Assembly: GCF_019084075.1 (NCBI RefSeq)
Contig: NZ_JAHREN010000001.1
Span: 4,800,501 to 4,864,500 of the forward strand
Source of the DNA: Siccirubricoccus sp. G192
GTDB taxonomy: Bacteria > Pseudomonadota > Alphaproteobacteria > Acetobacterales > Acetobacteraceae
DNA: 64,000 bases
Direction of reading: 5' to 3'
The notes beneath the pieces were generated by a model. That model ran no database searches. It was not told where the DNA came from and saw only the letters and a program-made list of their open reading frames with translations. Each line of letters begins with the position of its first letter. Position 1 is the first letter of the stretch. Positions 45,407 to 53,931 of this stretch are shown one piece after another. The position numbers and the translations under genes were made by a program.

Positions 45407-46797
45407 ACACCATTCCGCCCCGGCCCGTGGATGCCGTCATCGCCGCCGCCCGGGAATTCCTGGGCGAGCGCCTCTCCACCGCAGAGGCCGTGCGGGAGCA
45501 GCACGGCCATGGCGAGGATCCCAGCCCGCCGGTGCTGCCCGATGCCGTGGCCTTCGTGGAGACCACCGAGGAGGTGAGCCGCGTGCTGGCGCTCTGCCAC
45601 CAGCATGGCGTGCCGCTGGTCGCCTTCGGCGCCGGCACCAGCCTGGAGGGGCATGTCACCCCGGTGCGGCGCGGGATCTCGCTCGACCTCTCGCGCATGA
45701 CCGCGGTGCTGGAGGTCAATGCCCAGGACATGGATTGCCTGATCGAGCCCGGCGTGACGCGGCAGCAATTGAACGACCACCTGCGCGACCAGGGGCTGTT
45801 CTTCCCGGTCGATCCCGGCAGCCATTGCACCATCGGCGGCATGTGCGCCACCCGCGCCTCCGGCACCAATGCCGTGCGCTACGGCACCATCCGGGAGAAT
45901 GTGCTGGGGCTGGAGGTGGTGCTGGCGGATGGCCGGGTCATCACCACCGGCGGCCGCGCCCGCAAGGCGGCGAATGGCTACGACCTGACGCGCCTCTTCA
46001 TCGGCAGCGAGGGGACGCTCGGCGTCATCACCCGGGTGCGGCTCCGGCTGCATGGCATCCCGGAGGCGATGTCCGCCGCCGTCTGCCAATTCCCCGATCT
46101 CGGTGCCGCGGTGGAGACGGTGATCGCCACCATGCAGGCCGGCATCCCGGTGGCGCGGATCGAGCTGCTGGATGCCGACCAGATGCGCGCCTGCATCCGC
46201 TACTCGAAGCTGGAGGGCTATGCGGAGGTGCCCACCCTCTTCCTGGAATCCCACGGCAGCCAGGCGGGGGTGGCCGAGCAGGCCGAGGCGGTGGAGGCGA
46301 TCGCCGCGGAATACGGCGGCGAGGGCTTCGCCTGGGCGACCGACCCGGAGGCCCGCAACCGGCTCTGGAAGGCCCGGCACGACGCCTATTGGGCGGCGAT
46401 CGCGCTGAAGCCCGGCTGGCGCGGCATCACCACCGATGTCTGCGTGCCGATCTCCCGCCTGGCCGAGGCGCTGGTCGGCGCCAAGCAGGACGCGATCGCC
46501 GCCGGCCACACCACCTGCATCGTCGGCCATGTCGGCGACGGCAATTTCCACCAGGTGATCCTCTTCGACCCGAACGACCCGCAGGGGCTGGAACGCGCCT
46601 GGGAGATGGACCGCAGGATCGTGGCGCGCGGCCTGGCGGCGGGCGGCACCTGTTCCGGCGAGCACGGCATCGGCCTCGGCAAGCGCGAATTCCTGGAACA
46701 GGAGCACGGGGCGGAGGCGCTGGCGGTGATGCGCGGCATCAAATCCAGCCTGGACCCCAAGGGCATCCTCAACCCGGGGAAGATGTTCCGGAACTAG
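45403..46797 (+). CDS. FAD-binding oxidase (D-lactate dehydrogenase/GlcD type)
   Basis: A 464-residue flavoprotein of the PF01565/PF02913 class that oxidises D-2-hydroxyacids. The FAD domain shows VAFGAGTSLEGHVTP, PGSHCTIGGMCATRASGTN and GRARKAANGYDLTRLFIGSEGTLG. The C-terminal cap ends GILNPGKMF with GEHGIGLGKREFL before it. No iron-sulfur partner (GlcF) is present, which fits the cytochrome-linked lactate dehydrogenase type. GTG 45403 has GGAGGAAA in front and is coupled to the previous gene. Confidence 0.88.
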   Translation: MNTIPPRPVDAVIAAAREFLGERLSTAEAVREQHGHGEDPSPPVLPDAVAFVETTEEVSRVLALCHQHGVPLVAFGAGTSLEGHVTPVRRGISLDLSRMTAVLEVNAQDMDCLIEPGVTRQQLNDHLRDQGLFFPVDPGSHCTIGGMCATRASGTNAVRYGTIRENVLGLEVVLADGRVITTGGRARKAANGYDLTRLFIGSEGTLGVITRVRLRLHGIPEAMSAAVCQFPDLGAAVETVIATMQAGIPVARIELLDADQMRACIRYSKLEGYAEVPTLFLESHGSQAGVAEQAEAVEAIAAEYGGEGFAWATDPEARNRLWKARHDAYWAAIALKPGWRGITTDVCVPISRLAEALVGAKQDAIAAGHTTCIVGHVGDGNFHQVILFDPNDPQGLERAWEMDRRIVARGLAAGGTCSGEHGIGLGKREFLEQEHGAEALAVMRGIKSSLDPKGILNPGKMFRN

Positions 46798-46803
46798 CCG
46801 GAG

Positions 46804-48027
46804 GTGGCTCAGGCGGAGGCGCGCGGCACCGCGCTCGCGGTGCCGATCCTGGCGCTGGCGCTGGGGCATGTCTTCTCCAATGCGGTGCGGACCCTGCCGG
46901 CCGTCGCGGCGGATGTGCTCTCGCGCGATCTCGGTCTCAGCGCGGAGGGGCTGGCGGCGCTGACCGGCGCCTTCCCGGCCGCCTTCGCGCTCGCCATGAT
47001 CCCGGTCGGCGTGGCGCTGGACCGCTGGGGGGTGCGCCGCACCTCCCTCACCCTGCTGGCCATCGCGGGGCTCGGCGCGGTGCTGGCGGCGCTGGCGCCG
47101 GGCGCGGGTTCGATGCTGCTGGCGCAGGTGGTGCTGGGGGTGGGCTGTTCGGGGATGCTGATGTGCCCCATCACCTATGCCGCGCATGCCATGTCCGCGA
47201 CGCGGTTCGGGCTGTGGTCCGGCATCATCCAGGCGGTGGGCAATACCGGCATGCTGCTCTCGGCCAGCCCGCTGGCGCTGCTGATCGAGTGGCAGGGCTG
47301 GCGCGCCGGCTTCTGGGCCGCGGCGGCGCTGGCCGCCTGCGCCTGGTGCGCGGTGGCGGCCACGGTGCGCCAGGCGCCGCCGCCCCGCAGCGCGGCGCCC
47401 TCGCTCTGGCAGGATGCGCGGGAGGTGGTGGCGCTGGCCGTCTCGCCCGCCATGCGGCCGCTGATGGTCTTCGCCTTCGCCAGCTTCGCGGTGGTGCTCG
47501 GCGTGCGCGGCCTCTGGGGCGGGCCCTGGCTGATGCAGGTGAAGGGGCTGCCGCGGGTGGAGGCGGGGAATATCCTGCTCGCCTGCACTATTGCCCTTGC
47601 TTTGGCGCCGGCCCTGGCGGGGGCGGTGGACCGGGCGCTCGGCCGCCGCGTCGCGCTGATGGTCGGCAGCCATGTGGTGGCCGGGCTGCTGATCCTGCTG
47701 CTGGTCGCCGGCGGGCCGGGCGGCCCGCTTTCCGCGCTGTTCGGCCTGGCCATGCTGCCGCCGGCTTTCGATACGGCGGTGCTGGTGGCATTCGGCCTCA
47801 TCATTGCCTTCCAGGTGCTGGGCTTTTCCCTGGTGCGGGCGGCGGTGGCGCCGGAGCAGACGGGGCGGGCGCTCTCGGCGCTGAACATCTCCTTCTTCGG
47901 CGGCGCGGCGGTGCTGCAGGCCGTCTCCGGCGTCGCGGCCGCCTGGGGCGGGGTGGCGGCGGCGCTCGGCACCTTCGCGGTGGCGCTGCTGGTCTGCAGC
48001 GGCGGGTTCCTGCTGCTGCGGCGCTGA
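46804..48027 (+). CDS. MFS transporter
   Basis: A 407-residue, twelve-helix permease. The motif LDRWGVRRTSLTLLA (about 72-86) is the MFS loop 2-3 signature. A long loop sits mid-protein (about 183-210) and the second half follows the same pattern. It starts 7 bases after the oxidase stop. The GTG at 46804 has its GGAG directly abutting, so the true start may be slightly downstream. Context suggests import of the hydroxyacid or guanidino substrate handled by its neighbours, but this is inference. Confidence 0.82.
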   Translation: MAQAEARGTALAVPILALALGHVFSNAVRTLPAVAADVLSRDLGLSAEGLAALTGAFPAAFALAMIPVGVALDRWGVRRTSLTLLAIAGLGAVLAALAPGAGSMLLAQVVLGVGCSGMLMCPITYAAHAMSATRFGLWSGIIQAVGNTGMLLSASPLALLIEWQGWRAGFWAAAALAACAWCAVAATVRQAPPPRSAAPSLWQDAREVVALAVSPAMRPLMVFAFASFAVVLGVRGLWGGPWLMQVKGLPRVEAGNILLACTIALALAPALAGAVDRALGRRVALMVGSHVVAGLLILLLVAGGPGGPLSALFGLAMLPPAFDTAVLVAFGLIIAFQVLGFSLVRAAVAPEQTGRALSALNISFFGGAAVLQAVSGVAAAWGGVAAALGTFAVALLVCSGGFLLLRR

Positions 48028-48146
48028 AGGGCCGAACCCCGCCGGTCCAGGGTTCCAGCAACACCCGTTCCGCCCTTCATGCCGATGGACATGGCCGCCG
48101 GAAGGCAACAGGCTGGGCCCAACGACAAAGCCTGGGAGGAACGCGC

Positions 48147-49112
48147 ATGACCATCACCCGCCGTGGCCTCGGCGCGGCGCTGCTGGGCGGGCTGGCCGCC
48201 CCCGCGTTCGCGCAGGCGCCCGCCTGGCCCAGCCGCCCCGTCCGGCTGATCAGCCCTTTCGCGCCCGGCGGTCCGCAGGACGTGCCGGGACGCTTCTTCG
48301 TGGACGCCCTCACGCCGAAGCTCGGCCAACCCATGGTCTATGACAGCCGGGCGGGTGCGGGCGGCGCGGTGGGCATGCAGCACGTCGCGCAGGCGACGGA
48401 CGGCCACACCTTCCTCATCACCTCCAACGCCGTCGCCACCCTGCCGGCGCTCCGCCGCGACCTGGGCTTCGATCCCTTCACGGACCTGCTGCCGGTGACG
48501 CTGGTGATGCAGTCGCCCTATACCCTCGTCGTGCGCGCCAATGGCCCCGCGAGCTTCGCGGAATTCCTCGCCCTTGCGCGGGCGGCCCCGAACCGCCTCA
48601 CCTTCGGCAGTTCGGGCGTCGGCTCCTCGACGCACCTGACCATGGCGATGCTGCTGCAGCGCGCGGGCGTGGAGCTGACCCATGTGCCCTATCGCGGGGC
48701 GCAACTGGTCATGAACGCCTTGCTGGCCGGCGACATCGACTGCTTCGTCGGCGACCTCTCCGTTCCGCTGGAGCATATCCGCGCCGGCACCGCGCGCTGC
48801 ATCGCGGTGACGACCGAGGCACGCGCGCCCCTGCTGCCCGACGTGCCGGCGGTGCGGGAGGCGGTGCCGGGCTATGCCTCGACGCTCTGGTACGGTTTCT
48901 TCGCCGCGAAGGCGACGCCGCCGGAGGCGATCCAACGCATGCTGGCCGAGCTTGCGCCGCTGCGCGCGCCGGCGGGCGAACTCTCCCGCCGCCTGTCGGA
49001 ACGCGGTGCGGAGCTGCTGCTGACCGGGCCGGAGCCGCTGGCCGAACGGCTCCGGGCCGAGGTCCCGCAATGGCGGGCGGTGGTGGCGGCGGCGTCGATC
49101 CGGGCCGAGTAG
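48147..49112 (+). CDS. TctC/Bug-family periplasmic substrate-binding protein (4)
   Basis: A 321-residue protein. MTITRRGLGAALLGGLAAPAFA is a signal peptide, then PAWPSRPVRLISPFAPGGPQDVPGRF begins the mature Bug domain. DGHTFLITSNAVATLPALR, LTHVPYRGAQLVMNALLAGDID and VPGYASTLWYGFFAA are landmarks. GGGAGGA precedes the ATG. It is the last gene of the 44.5-49.1 kb directional run and may capture the compound that the earlier enzymes degrade. Confidence 0.92.
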   Translation: MTITRRGLGAALLGGLAAPAFAQAPAWPSRPVRLISPFAPGGPQDVPGRFFVDALTPKLGQPMVYDSRAGAGGAVGMQHVAQATDGHTFLITSNAVATLPALRRDLGFDPFTDLLPVTLVMQSPYTLVVRANGPASFAEFLALARAAPNRLTFGSSGVGSSTHLTMAMLLQRAGVELTHVPYRGAQLVMNALLAGDIDCFVGDLSVPLEHIRAGTARCIAVTTEARAPLLPDVPAVREAVPGYASTLWYGFFAAKATPPEAIQRMLAELAPLRAPAGELSRRLSERGAELLLTGPEPLAERLRAEVPQWRAVVAAASIRAE

Positions 49113-49117
49113 CCGGC

Positions 49118-49285
49118 GCGGCGGCGTTCGGCCGGACCTATGATCCCGGGTTCCTGGCCGGCATCCACGCGAACATCCCCGGAGATCCCGCCGCCGCGGT
49201 GGCCTGGCATCGGCGTGCGGTCGCGCTGGGCGACGACCAGGCGAAGGACTGGCTTGCCCGGCATGGGGCGAAGGCCGCCGAGTAG
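49118..49285 (+). pseudogene. C-terminal remnant of a Sel1/TPR-like repeat protein
   Basis: About 55 residues reading FGRTYDPGFLAGIHANIP and then GDPAAAVAWHRRAVALGD, DQAKDWLARHG. The W-x-R-x-A-x-x-L-G-D pattern is that of the last Sel1 repeat in larger proteins I recall from Acetobacteraceae. The reading frame has no upstream start or partner repeats because it runs into the end of the TctC gene, so only the 3' end of a former gene seems to survive. Confidence 0.5.
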
Positions 49286-49488
49286 GGGCCCCTGCCCATG
49301 GCACGCGCGGCCGGCCTTGCGCGCGACCCCGCCGGTTCCGGCGGAGAGAGCCTCTGCGCCGCTTCGGCCCGGCCGCCTCGCGCGCCCTACAGCGGCGTGG
49401 CGAAGCAATGGTTCGGCACGCCGCTGCAACCTGTTGTTTGCAGAGCGGATTCAGGCCTCCGGGCAGTTCCGCCCTGCGGCGATCCGCC

Positions 49489-50646
49489 CTAAATCCCTTC
49501 CTTCAGGACGCGCCGCGCCAGCGACATGCGGTGCACCTCGGTCGGGCCCTCGTAGATCCGCATCACCCGGATCATGTTCGAGAGCTGCTGCAGCGGCAGT
49601 TCCTTCGTCATGCCCATCGCCCCGAAGGATTGCATGGCCTGGTCGATGATGTCCGAGGCCATCTCGGTGCCGAAGACCTTGATCATGCTGGCCTCGCCGC
49701 GGACGTCGCCCCCGGCATCGACCGTGCGCGCGGCGTTGTGCACCATGAGACGGCAGGCATGGATGCGTGTCGCGCCATCGGCGATCCACCACTGGATCGC
49801 CTGCCGGTCGGAGAGCTTCACCCCGAAGGTCGAGCGCTCCTTGACGTGGCCGATCATCATGGCGAGGGCGCGGCGGGCCATGCCGATGCAGCGCGCCCCC
49901 ATCTCCAGGCGCCGGATGTTGAGGCGAAGCTGCATCGGCGCGTAGCCCTTGCCCGGCTCGCCCAGGACCTGCCGGGACGGGACCCGGCAGTCCTCGAACA
50001 CCAGCTCATAGGTGCGCCGCCCCCCGATCATCGGGATCTCCCGCTCGATGATGAAGCCGGGCGTGCCCTTCTCGACGATGAAGGCGGTCACGCCCTCCTG
50101 GCGCTTGCCCTCGCCCGTGCGGGCCATGAGGATGATGAAGTCGCAGGCGGGGACGTTGCTGACCCAGATCTTGCGGCCGTTGATCACCCAGTCGTCGCCC
50201 TCCGGCACGGCGCGGGTCGCCATGCCGGCCGGGTCGCCACCGGCGCCGGGTTCCGAGATGGCGATGCAACTGGTCGCCTCGCCGCGGGCATAGGGCTCCA
50301 GGTAGCGCTCCCGCTGCCAGGGGCTCGCCACCTGCAGCATCATGTGCAGGTTCGGGCTGTCGGGCGGGAAGATGAAGGGCGTAACGGTCCTTCCCAGCTC
50401 CTCGTTGACGAGGGCCAGGGCCTCCACGGGCAGGTTGGCGCCGCCGAACTCCTCCGGGCTGTCGAGGCCCCAGAGGCCCAGCTCCTTGCACTTGGCCAGG
50501 AGCGGCGCCTTTTCCTCCTCCGTGAGGGCGAAGCGGCCGCCGGTGGCCTCGCGCCTGAGCACCGGAGGCTCCAGGGGAATCAGTTCCCGATCGACGAACC
50601 TGGTCACCAGGTCCTGCAGCATGCGGTGTTCGTCGGCGATCGCCAT
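49489..50646 (-). CDS. acyl-CoA dehydrogenase
   Basis: A 385-residue FAD enzyme that introduces the alpha-beta double bond into acyl-CoA. The family motifs CIAISEPGAGGDPAG (flavin site) and VFEDCRVPSRQVLGEPG are present, and Glu366 in RIYEGPTEVHRM fits the position of the conserved base segment near the C-terminus. The N-terminal helical part ends LWGLDSPEEFGGANL. No acyl-CoA ligase or hydratase is next to it, so the chain length is open. Confidence 0.93.
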   Translation of the reverse strand: MAIADEHRMLQDLVTRFVDRELIPLEPPVLRREATGGRFALTEEEKAPLLAKCKELGLWGLDSPEEFGGANLPVEALALVNEELGRTVTPFIFPPDSPNLHMMLQVASPWQRERYLEPYARGEATSCIAISEPGAGGDPAGMATRAVPEGDDWVINGRKIWVSNVPACDFIILMARTGEGKRQEGVTAFIVEKGTPGFIIEREIPMIGGRRTYELVFEDCRVPSRQVLGEPGKGYAPMQLRLNIRRLEMGARCIGMARRALAMMIGHVKERSTFGVKLSDRQAIQWWIADGATRIHACRLMVHNAARTVDAGGDVRGEASMIKVFGTEMASDIIDQAMQSFGAMGMTKELPLQQLSNMIRVMRIYEGPTEVHRMSLARRVLKEGI

Positions 50647-50883
50647 GGCGGTTCCTCCTCGCGTGTCTCCGGCAGTCTGATCGAGGAACCGGCACCGTCA
50701 ACGGCGGGCCGCCGTTCCGGCCCGGCGCCGGCCCTGCACCCGAACATTGCCGCGGCCCGTCGCGCCCGGGTCGGCAACCTCAACACGTTCACCTGTCCGG
50801 CAAAGACGGGTATGGGGGCGTGCATCCGCCCTGCAAACAAAAGGCCCCGGCGGATTGGCGTCCAGGAATGAGCGCAATCCGAC

Positions 50884-50927
50884 CTGGAGCAGGATGCGTT
50901 CACCTTCGTTCACGCATCATGCTCCAG
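50884..50927. repeat. palindromic element (REP-like hairpin)
   Basis: CTGGAGCAGGATGCGT pairs with ACGCATCATGCTCCAG at 15 of 16 positions across a short loop (TCACCTTCGTTC). Related in style to the hairpins at 62038 and 62098, which also use CTGGAGC and GCTCCAG ends. Confidence 0.7.
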
Positions 50928-50936
50928 GCCTTTGTG

Positions 50937-50983
50937 TGATCGCGTGATTCACGCTTTTCGGTGCGGGCACCTCAAGCGATCAC
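50937..50983. repeat. second inverted repeat next to the palindromic element
   Basis: Perfect 8-base arms GTGATCGC and GCGATCAC spaced by 31 bases. Together with the neighbouring hairpin it forms a composite intergenic element between divergent genes. Confidence 0.55.
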
Positions 50984-51013
50984 GCTCTAGACTGCCCGCC
51001 GGAGGATCCCCGC

Positions 51014-51847
51014 ATGCTGCGCAGCATCCTTGTTGCCCTGGACGACACCCCCGGCGCCCTGGCCGCCCGCGACGCCGCCTTCGCCCTCGCCCGCCGGACC
51101 GGCGCGGCGATCACCGCCGCCACGGTGCTGGACCGCCCGCATACGCTCGATGCCAATGAGCCGGTGCCGATCGGCGCCGCCGCCTTCGCCGAGCGCCGCA
51201 ACGCCAGGCTCGCCGCCCAGGCCGAGGCCGCGGCGGCGGCAGCGCTGGCGGCCTGCCAGCAGGCGGCGGGCGGCCTCCCCTTCGAGATGCTGCGGCTGGA
51301 GGAGGCGCCGGAGCCCGCCCTGCTGCGGGTCGGGGCGGGGCACGACCTGGTCGTGCTCGGCCGCGACTGCACCCTGGGGCGGGAGGAGGCGGAGGATGTC
51401 GCCCCGGTGATCGAGGCGCTGCTGCGGGACGGCGCCCGCCCGCTGCTGGTGGTGCCGCCCGGCGCCGCCGCACCGCCCCCGGCGCCGGTGCTGGTCGGCT
51501 ATGACGGCTCCGTGCCCGCCCTGCGCGCGTTGCAGCTTTTCGCCCTGCTGGGGCTGGACGAGGGCTCGCCGGTGATGCTGCTCGCCGCCGATCCGGATCC
51601 GGCCCGGGCGGCGCTGCTGGCGGCCGAGGGGGCCGGCTATCTCCGCCGGCACGGGATGTCGGTGCAGGAATGGGCCATGGAGGGTGACGAGCCGGCGGAA
51701 TTGCTGCTGGCCGAGGCGGCGAGGCTCCGCGCCCGCCTGCTGGTGATGGGCGCCTTCAGCCATACCGGGCTGCGCGCGCTGCTGCTCGGCGCCATGACGC
51801 GCCGCCTGCTGCGGGACGCACCCTGCGCGGTCTTCGTGCATCACTGA
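51014..51847 (+). CDS. universal stress protein with two Usp domains
   Basis: A 277-residue tandem UspA-type protein. Domain 1 starts MLRSILVALDDTPGALAARDAAF. Domain 2 starts VLVGYDGSVPALRALQLF and ends with RLLVMGAFSHTGLRALLLGAMTRRLL, close to the G-x2-G-x9-G nucleotide-binding motif, so ATP binding is likely in the second domain. The first domain lacks an obvious motif. Role in stress or starvation survival. It lies convergent with the PAP2 gene, and copy D of the repeat separates them. Confidence 0.9.
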   Translation: MLRSILVALDDTPGALAARDAAFALARRTGAAITAATVLDRPHTLDANEPVPIGAAAFAERRNARLAAQAEAAAAAALAACQQAAGGLPFEMLRLEEAPEPALLRVGAGHDLVVLGRDCTLGREEAEDVAPVIEALLRDGARPLLVVPPGAAAPPPAPVLVGYDGSVPALRALQLFALLGLDEGSPVMLLAADPDPARAALLAAEGAGYLRRHGMSVQEWAMEGDEPAELLLAEAARLRARLLVMGAFSHTGLRALLLGAMTRRLLRDAPCAVFVHH

Positions 51848-51883
51848 ACGGGCAGCCCCGATCGGCAATCCGGGGCCCGGCGG

Positions 51884-51936
51884 CTTGTATCCTGCCGGCC
51901 GATTCACGCCCTCCGGCTGCGCCTCCGGACGACCGG
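51884..51936 (-). repeat. dispersed intergenic repeat, copy D
   Basis: On the reverse strand it reads CGGTCGTCCGGAGGCG, AGCCGGAGGGCGTGAA and CGGCCGGCAGGATACAAG, almost the same as copies A-C, directly after the PAP2 stop and between convergent genes. Confidence 0.75.
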
Positions 51937-51940
51937 ACGC

Positions 51941-52648
51941 TCAGGCCCGCAGGGCGTGCAGGGTTTCGCGGAGGGCGTCGCGCACCTGCATGACGCTGCG
52001 GAAGCTGCTCATCAATTCATAGCCAAGGATCAGCAGCATGACCACGGCTATGGCCGGATAGCGTTCGGTCCAGCGGCGGGCGAGGCTGGCGGGCCACCGC
52101 AGCAGCGGCAGCCCCTGCACCACCGCCGCGGCCAGGGCGCCGAACAGGGCGCCCGCCAGCATGTCGGAGAGATAGTGGTAGCCGAGATAGAGCCGCGGAA
52201 AGCAGACAACGAAGGTGCCCCAGATCGCCGCCACCACGGCCAGGCGCCGGGACACCACCCAGATGGCCGCGACCATGGCGAAGACCAGTGTGGCGGTATC
52301 CGAGGGAAAGGAACTCCAGTCGTCCAGGAAGATGAGGTGCCCGAGATCCGCGAAGGGCAGGGTCTCGGCCCCGAGGCGTGGCCGCGGCCGGGCGGGCAGG
52401 AAATTCTGCAGGATACGGCTCAGGAGGGTCGCGACGAAAATGCCCGCCATGCTGCGGAACACGACCTCCGGCCGCGCCTCGACCCGCCCCTTCGGCATGA
52501 CCCATACGAAGAGCATCAGGGCGACGATGGGGCCCATGCGCAGCAGATCGACCTCGATCAGCAGCCGCATCACCCAATCGAAACCCTTCGATCCGCCGAA
52601 TGCGTCCAGTACAGCCCGGCTGACCGCGAGGTCGAAATTCTGCAGCAT
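51941..52648 (-). CDS. PAP2-family membrane phosphatase with altered PSGH motif
   Basis: A 235-residue protein with about five to six membrane segments. The family motifs are recognisable: a basic L-P-A-R-P-R-P-R segment, SSFPSDTATLVF at the P-S-G-H position, and FPRLYLGYHYLSDMLAG (R-x5-H-x3-D). The usual second-motif His is replaced by Thr (PSDT), which may weaken or change phosphatase activity, while the nucleophilic His in Y-H-Y-L-S-D is kept. Substrate is probably a lipid phosphate or undecaprenyl pyrophosphate. Confidence 0.8.
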   Translation of the reverse strand: MLQNFDLAVSRAVLDAFGGSKGFDWVMRLLIEVDLLRMGPIVALMLFVWVMPKGRVEARPEVVFRSMAGIFVATLLSRILQNFLPARPRPRLGAETLPFADLGHLIFLDDWSSFPSDTATLVFAMVAAIWVVSRRLAVVAAIWGTFVVCFPRLYLGYHYLSDMLAGALFGALAAAVVQGLPLLRWPASLARRWTERYPAIAVVMLLILGYELMSSFRSVMQVRDALRETLHALRA

Positions 52649-52697
52649 GCCGAGCCGGCGTTCCTGGTTTCTGTCGAAGCGAAAACGTCATGATAGC

Positions 52698-53909
52698 TTA
52701 TTGGAACCGCTCCGGCCCCGCCAATACCCCCTCCTGTCGCATTGCCGCGATTTCCGCCGCGCTGTAGCCAAGCTCCGCCGCGATCGCCGCGCCATCCGCG
52801 CCGGGCGGCACCAGGTCGCGCCGGCCCGTGCCAGGTCCCCCTGGGCGCTGGCCGTCGATCGCCACCGGCAGGGCGGGGAGCTTCACCGGGCGGCCATCCG
52901 GCAGGGTGAGCGGCACCAGGCCGCCGGAGGCATTCAGGTGCGGGTCGTCGAAGAGCTCCGCCGGCCGGCCGATCGGCGCGAAGGGCAGGCCCAGCGCCTC
53001 GCATTTCGCCATCAGTGCGGGCTTGGTATAGGCGCGGAAGGCCGCGGCGACGCGCGGGATGGTGCGGGCGCGCGCCGCGACCCGCTGCTGCTTGGTGGCC
53101 AGCGACGGGTCGGCGGCCAGGTCGTCCAGGCCGAAGGCGGCGCAGAAGGCGGGCCATTGCGTATCGGTCACCACGCCGACGAAGACCTGGCCGCCATCGG
53201 CGGTATCGAAGACGTCATAGACCGGCCAAGCCGGGGTGCGGACCGACATCGGCTGCGGCTCCTGCCCGGTGATGGCGGTCTGCGCCATGTGCTGCGCCAT
53301 CAGCAGCGCCACCGTCTCGAAGAGCCCGGCCTCGACATGGCGGCCGCGGCCGGTCCGCTCCCGTTCCGCCACCGCGGCGAGGATGGCGATGGCGGCGGCC
53401 ATGCCGCCCATGATGTCGATCACGCTGCTGCCGGCCCGCTGCGGCTTGCCGACCGGCCCGGTCATGTAGGCCAGGCCGCCCATCATCTGCACCACCTCGT
53501 CGAGCGCGGTGCGGTGCTCATAGGGGCCGGGCAGGAAGCCCTTGCAGGAACAGTAGATCAGCCGCGGATTCTCCGCCGAGAGCGCCGCCCGGCCCAGCCC
53601 CAGCTTCTCCATGGCGCCGGGGCGGAAGTTCTCGATCAGCACATCGGCGCCGGCGACCAGCTTCCGCACCAGCGCCAGCCCCGCCGGCGTTTTCATATCC
53701 ACGCAGAGGCTGCGGCGGCCGCGCTGGAAGGCGGCGTAGAAGCCGGTGCCGGAGCCGGTCAGCCGGCGGGTGGAATCGCCCTCCGGCGCCGGTTCCACCT
53801 TCACCACATCGGCGCCAAGATCGGCCAGCACCATGCCCGTGGTGGGGCCCATGACCATATGGGTGAACTCGACCACCTTCAGATGCGCGAGCGGGGTTGG
53901 GGTTTCCAT
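52698..53909 (-). CDS. CaiB/BaiF family CoA-transferase
   Basis: A 403-residue family III CoA-transferase that moves CoA between carboxylic acids. LADLGADVVKVEPAPEGD near the N-terminus, LIENFRPGAMEKLG, and the nucleophilic Asp137 in RTALDEVVQMMGG are characteristic, and the GGMAAAIAILAAVAERERTG core follows. It starts METPTPLAHL at 53909. A C10 run (G10 on the + strand, 53911-53920) separates its GGAG site from the ATG. Second-last to last in the TctC-IclR-CaiB direction, so probably co-regulated. Confidence 0.92.
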   Translation of the reverse strand: METPTPLAHLKVVEFTHMVMGPTTGMVLADLGADVVKVEPAPEGDSTRRLTGSGTGFYAAFQRGRRSLCVDMKTPAGLALVRKLVAGADVLIENFRPGAMEKLGLGRAALSAENPRLIYCSCKGFLPGPYEHRTALDEVVQMMGGLAYMTGPVGKPQRAGSSVIDIMGGMAAAIAILAAVAERERTGRGRHVEAGLFETVALLMAQHMAQTAITGQEPQPMSVRTPAWPVYDVFDTADGGQVFVGVVTDTQWPAFCAAFGLDDLAADPSLATKQQRVAARARTIPRVAAAFRAYTKPALMAKCEALGLPFAPIGRPAELFDDPHLNASGGLVPLTLPDGRPVKLPALPVAIDGQRPGGPGTGRRDLVPPGADGAAIAAELGYSAAEIAAMRQEGVLAGPERFQ

Positions 53910-53910
53910 T

Positions 53911-53920
53911 GGGGGGGGGG
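53911..53920 (-). promoter_or_regulatory. C10 tract in the Shine-Dalgarno/start spacer of the CaiB gene
   Basis: On the coding strand GGAG is followed by T, ten C and A, then ATG, so the homopolymer alone sets a 12-base spacing, longer than ideal. Loss or gain of C would change translation efficiency. It could equally be a sequencing length uncertainty. Confidence 0.45.
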
Positions 53921-53931
53921 ACTCCGCGGAT

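Larger units (their letters stand above)
50647..51013. other. 367-base divergent intergenic region with hairpins
   Basis: No gene. It holds the upstream regions of the acyl-CoA dehydrogenase (reverse) and the universal stress protein (forward), plus the two palindromic elements at 50884-50983. Nothing else recognisable. A short open frame (50604-50903 reverse) has no support. Confidence 0.5.
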
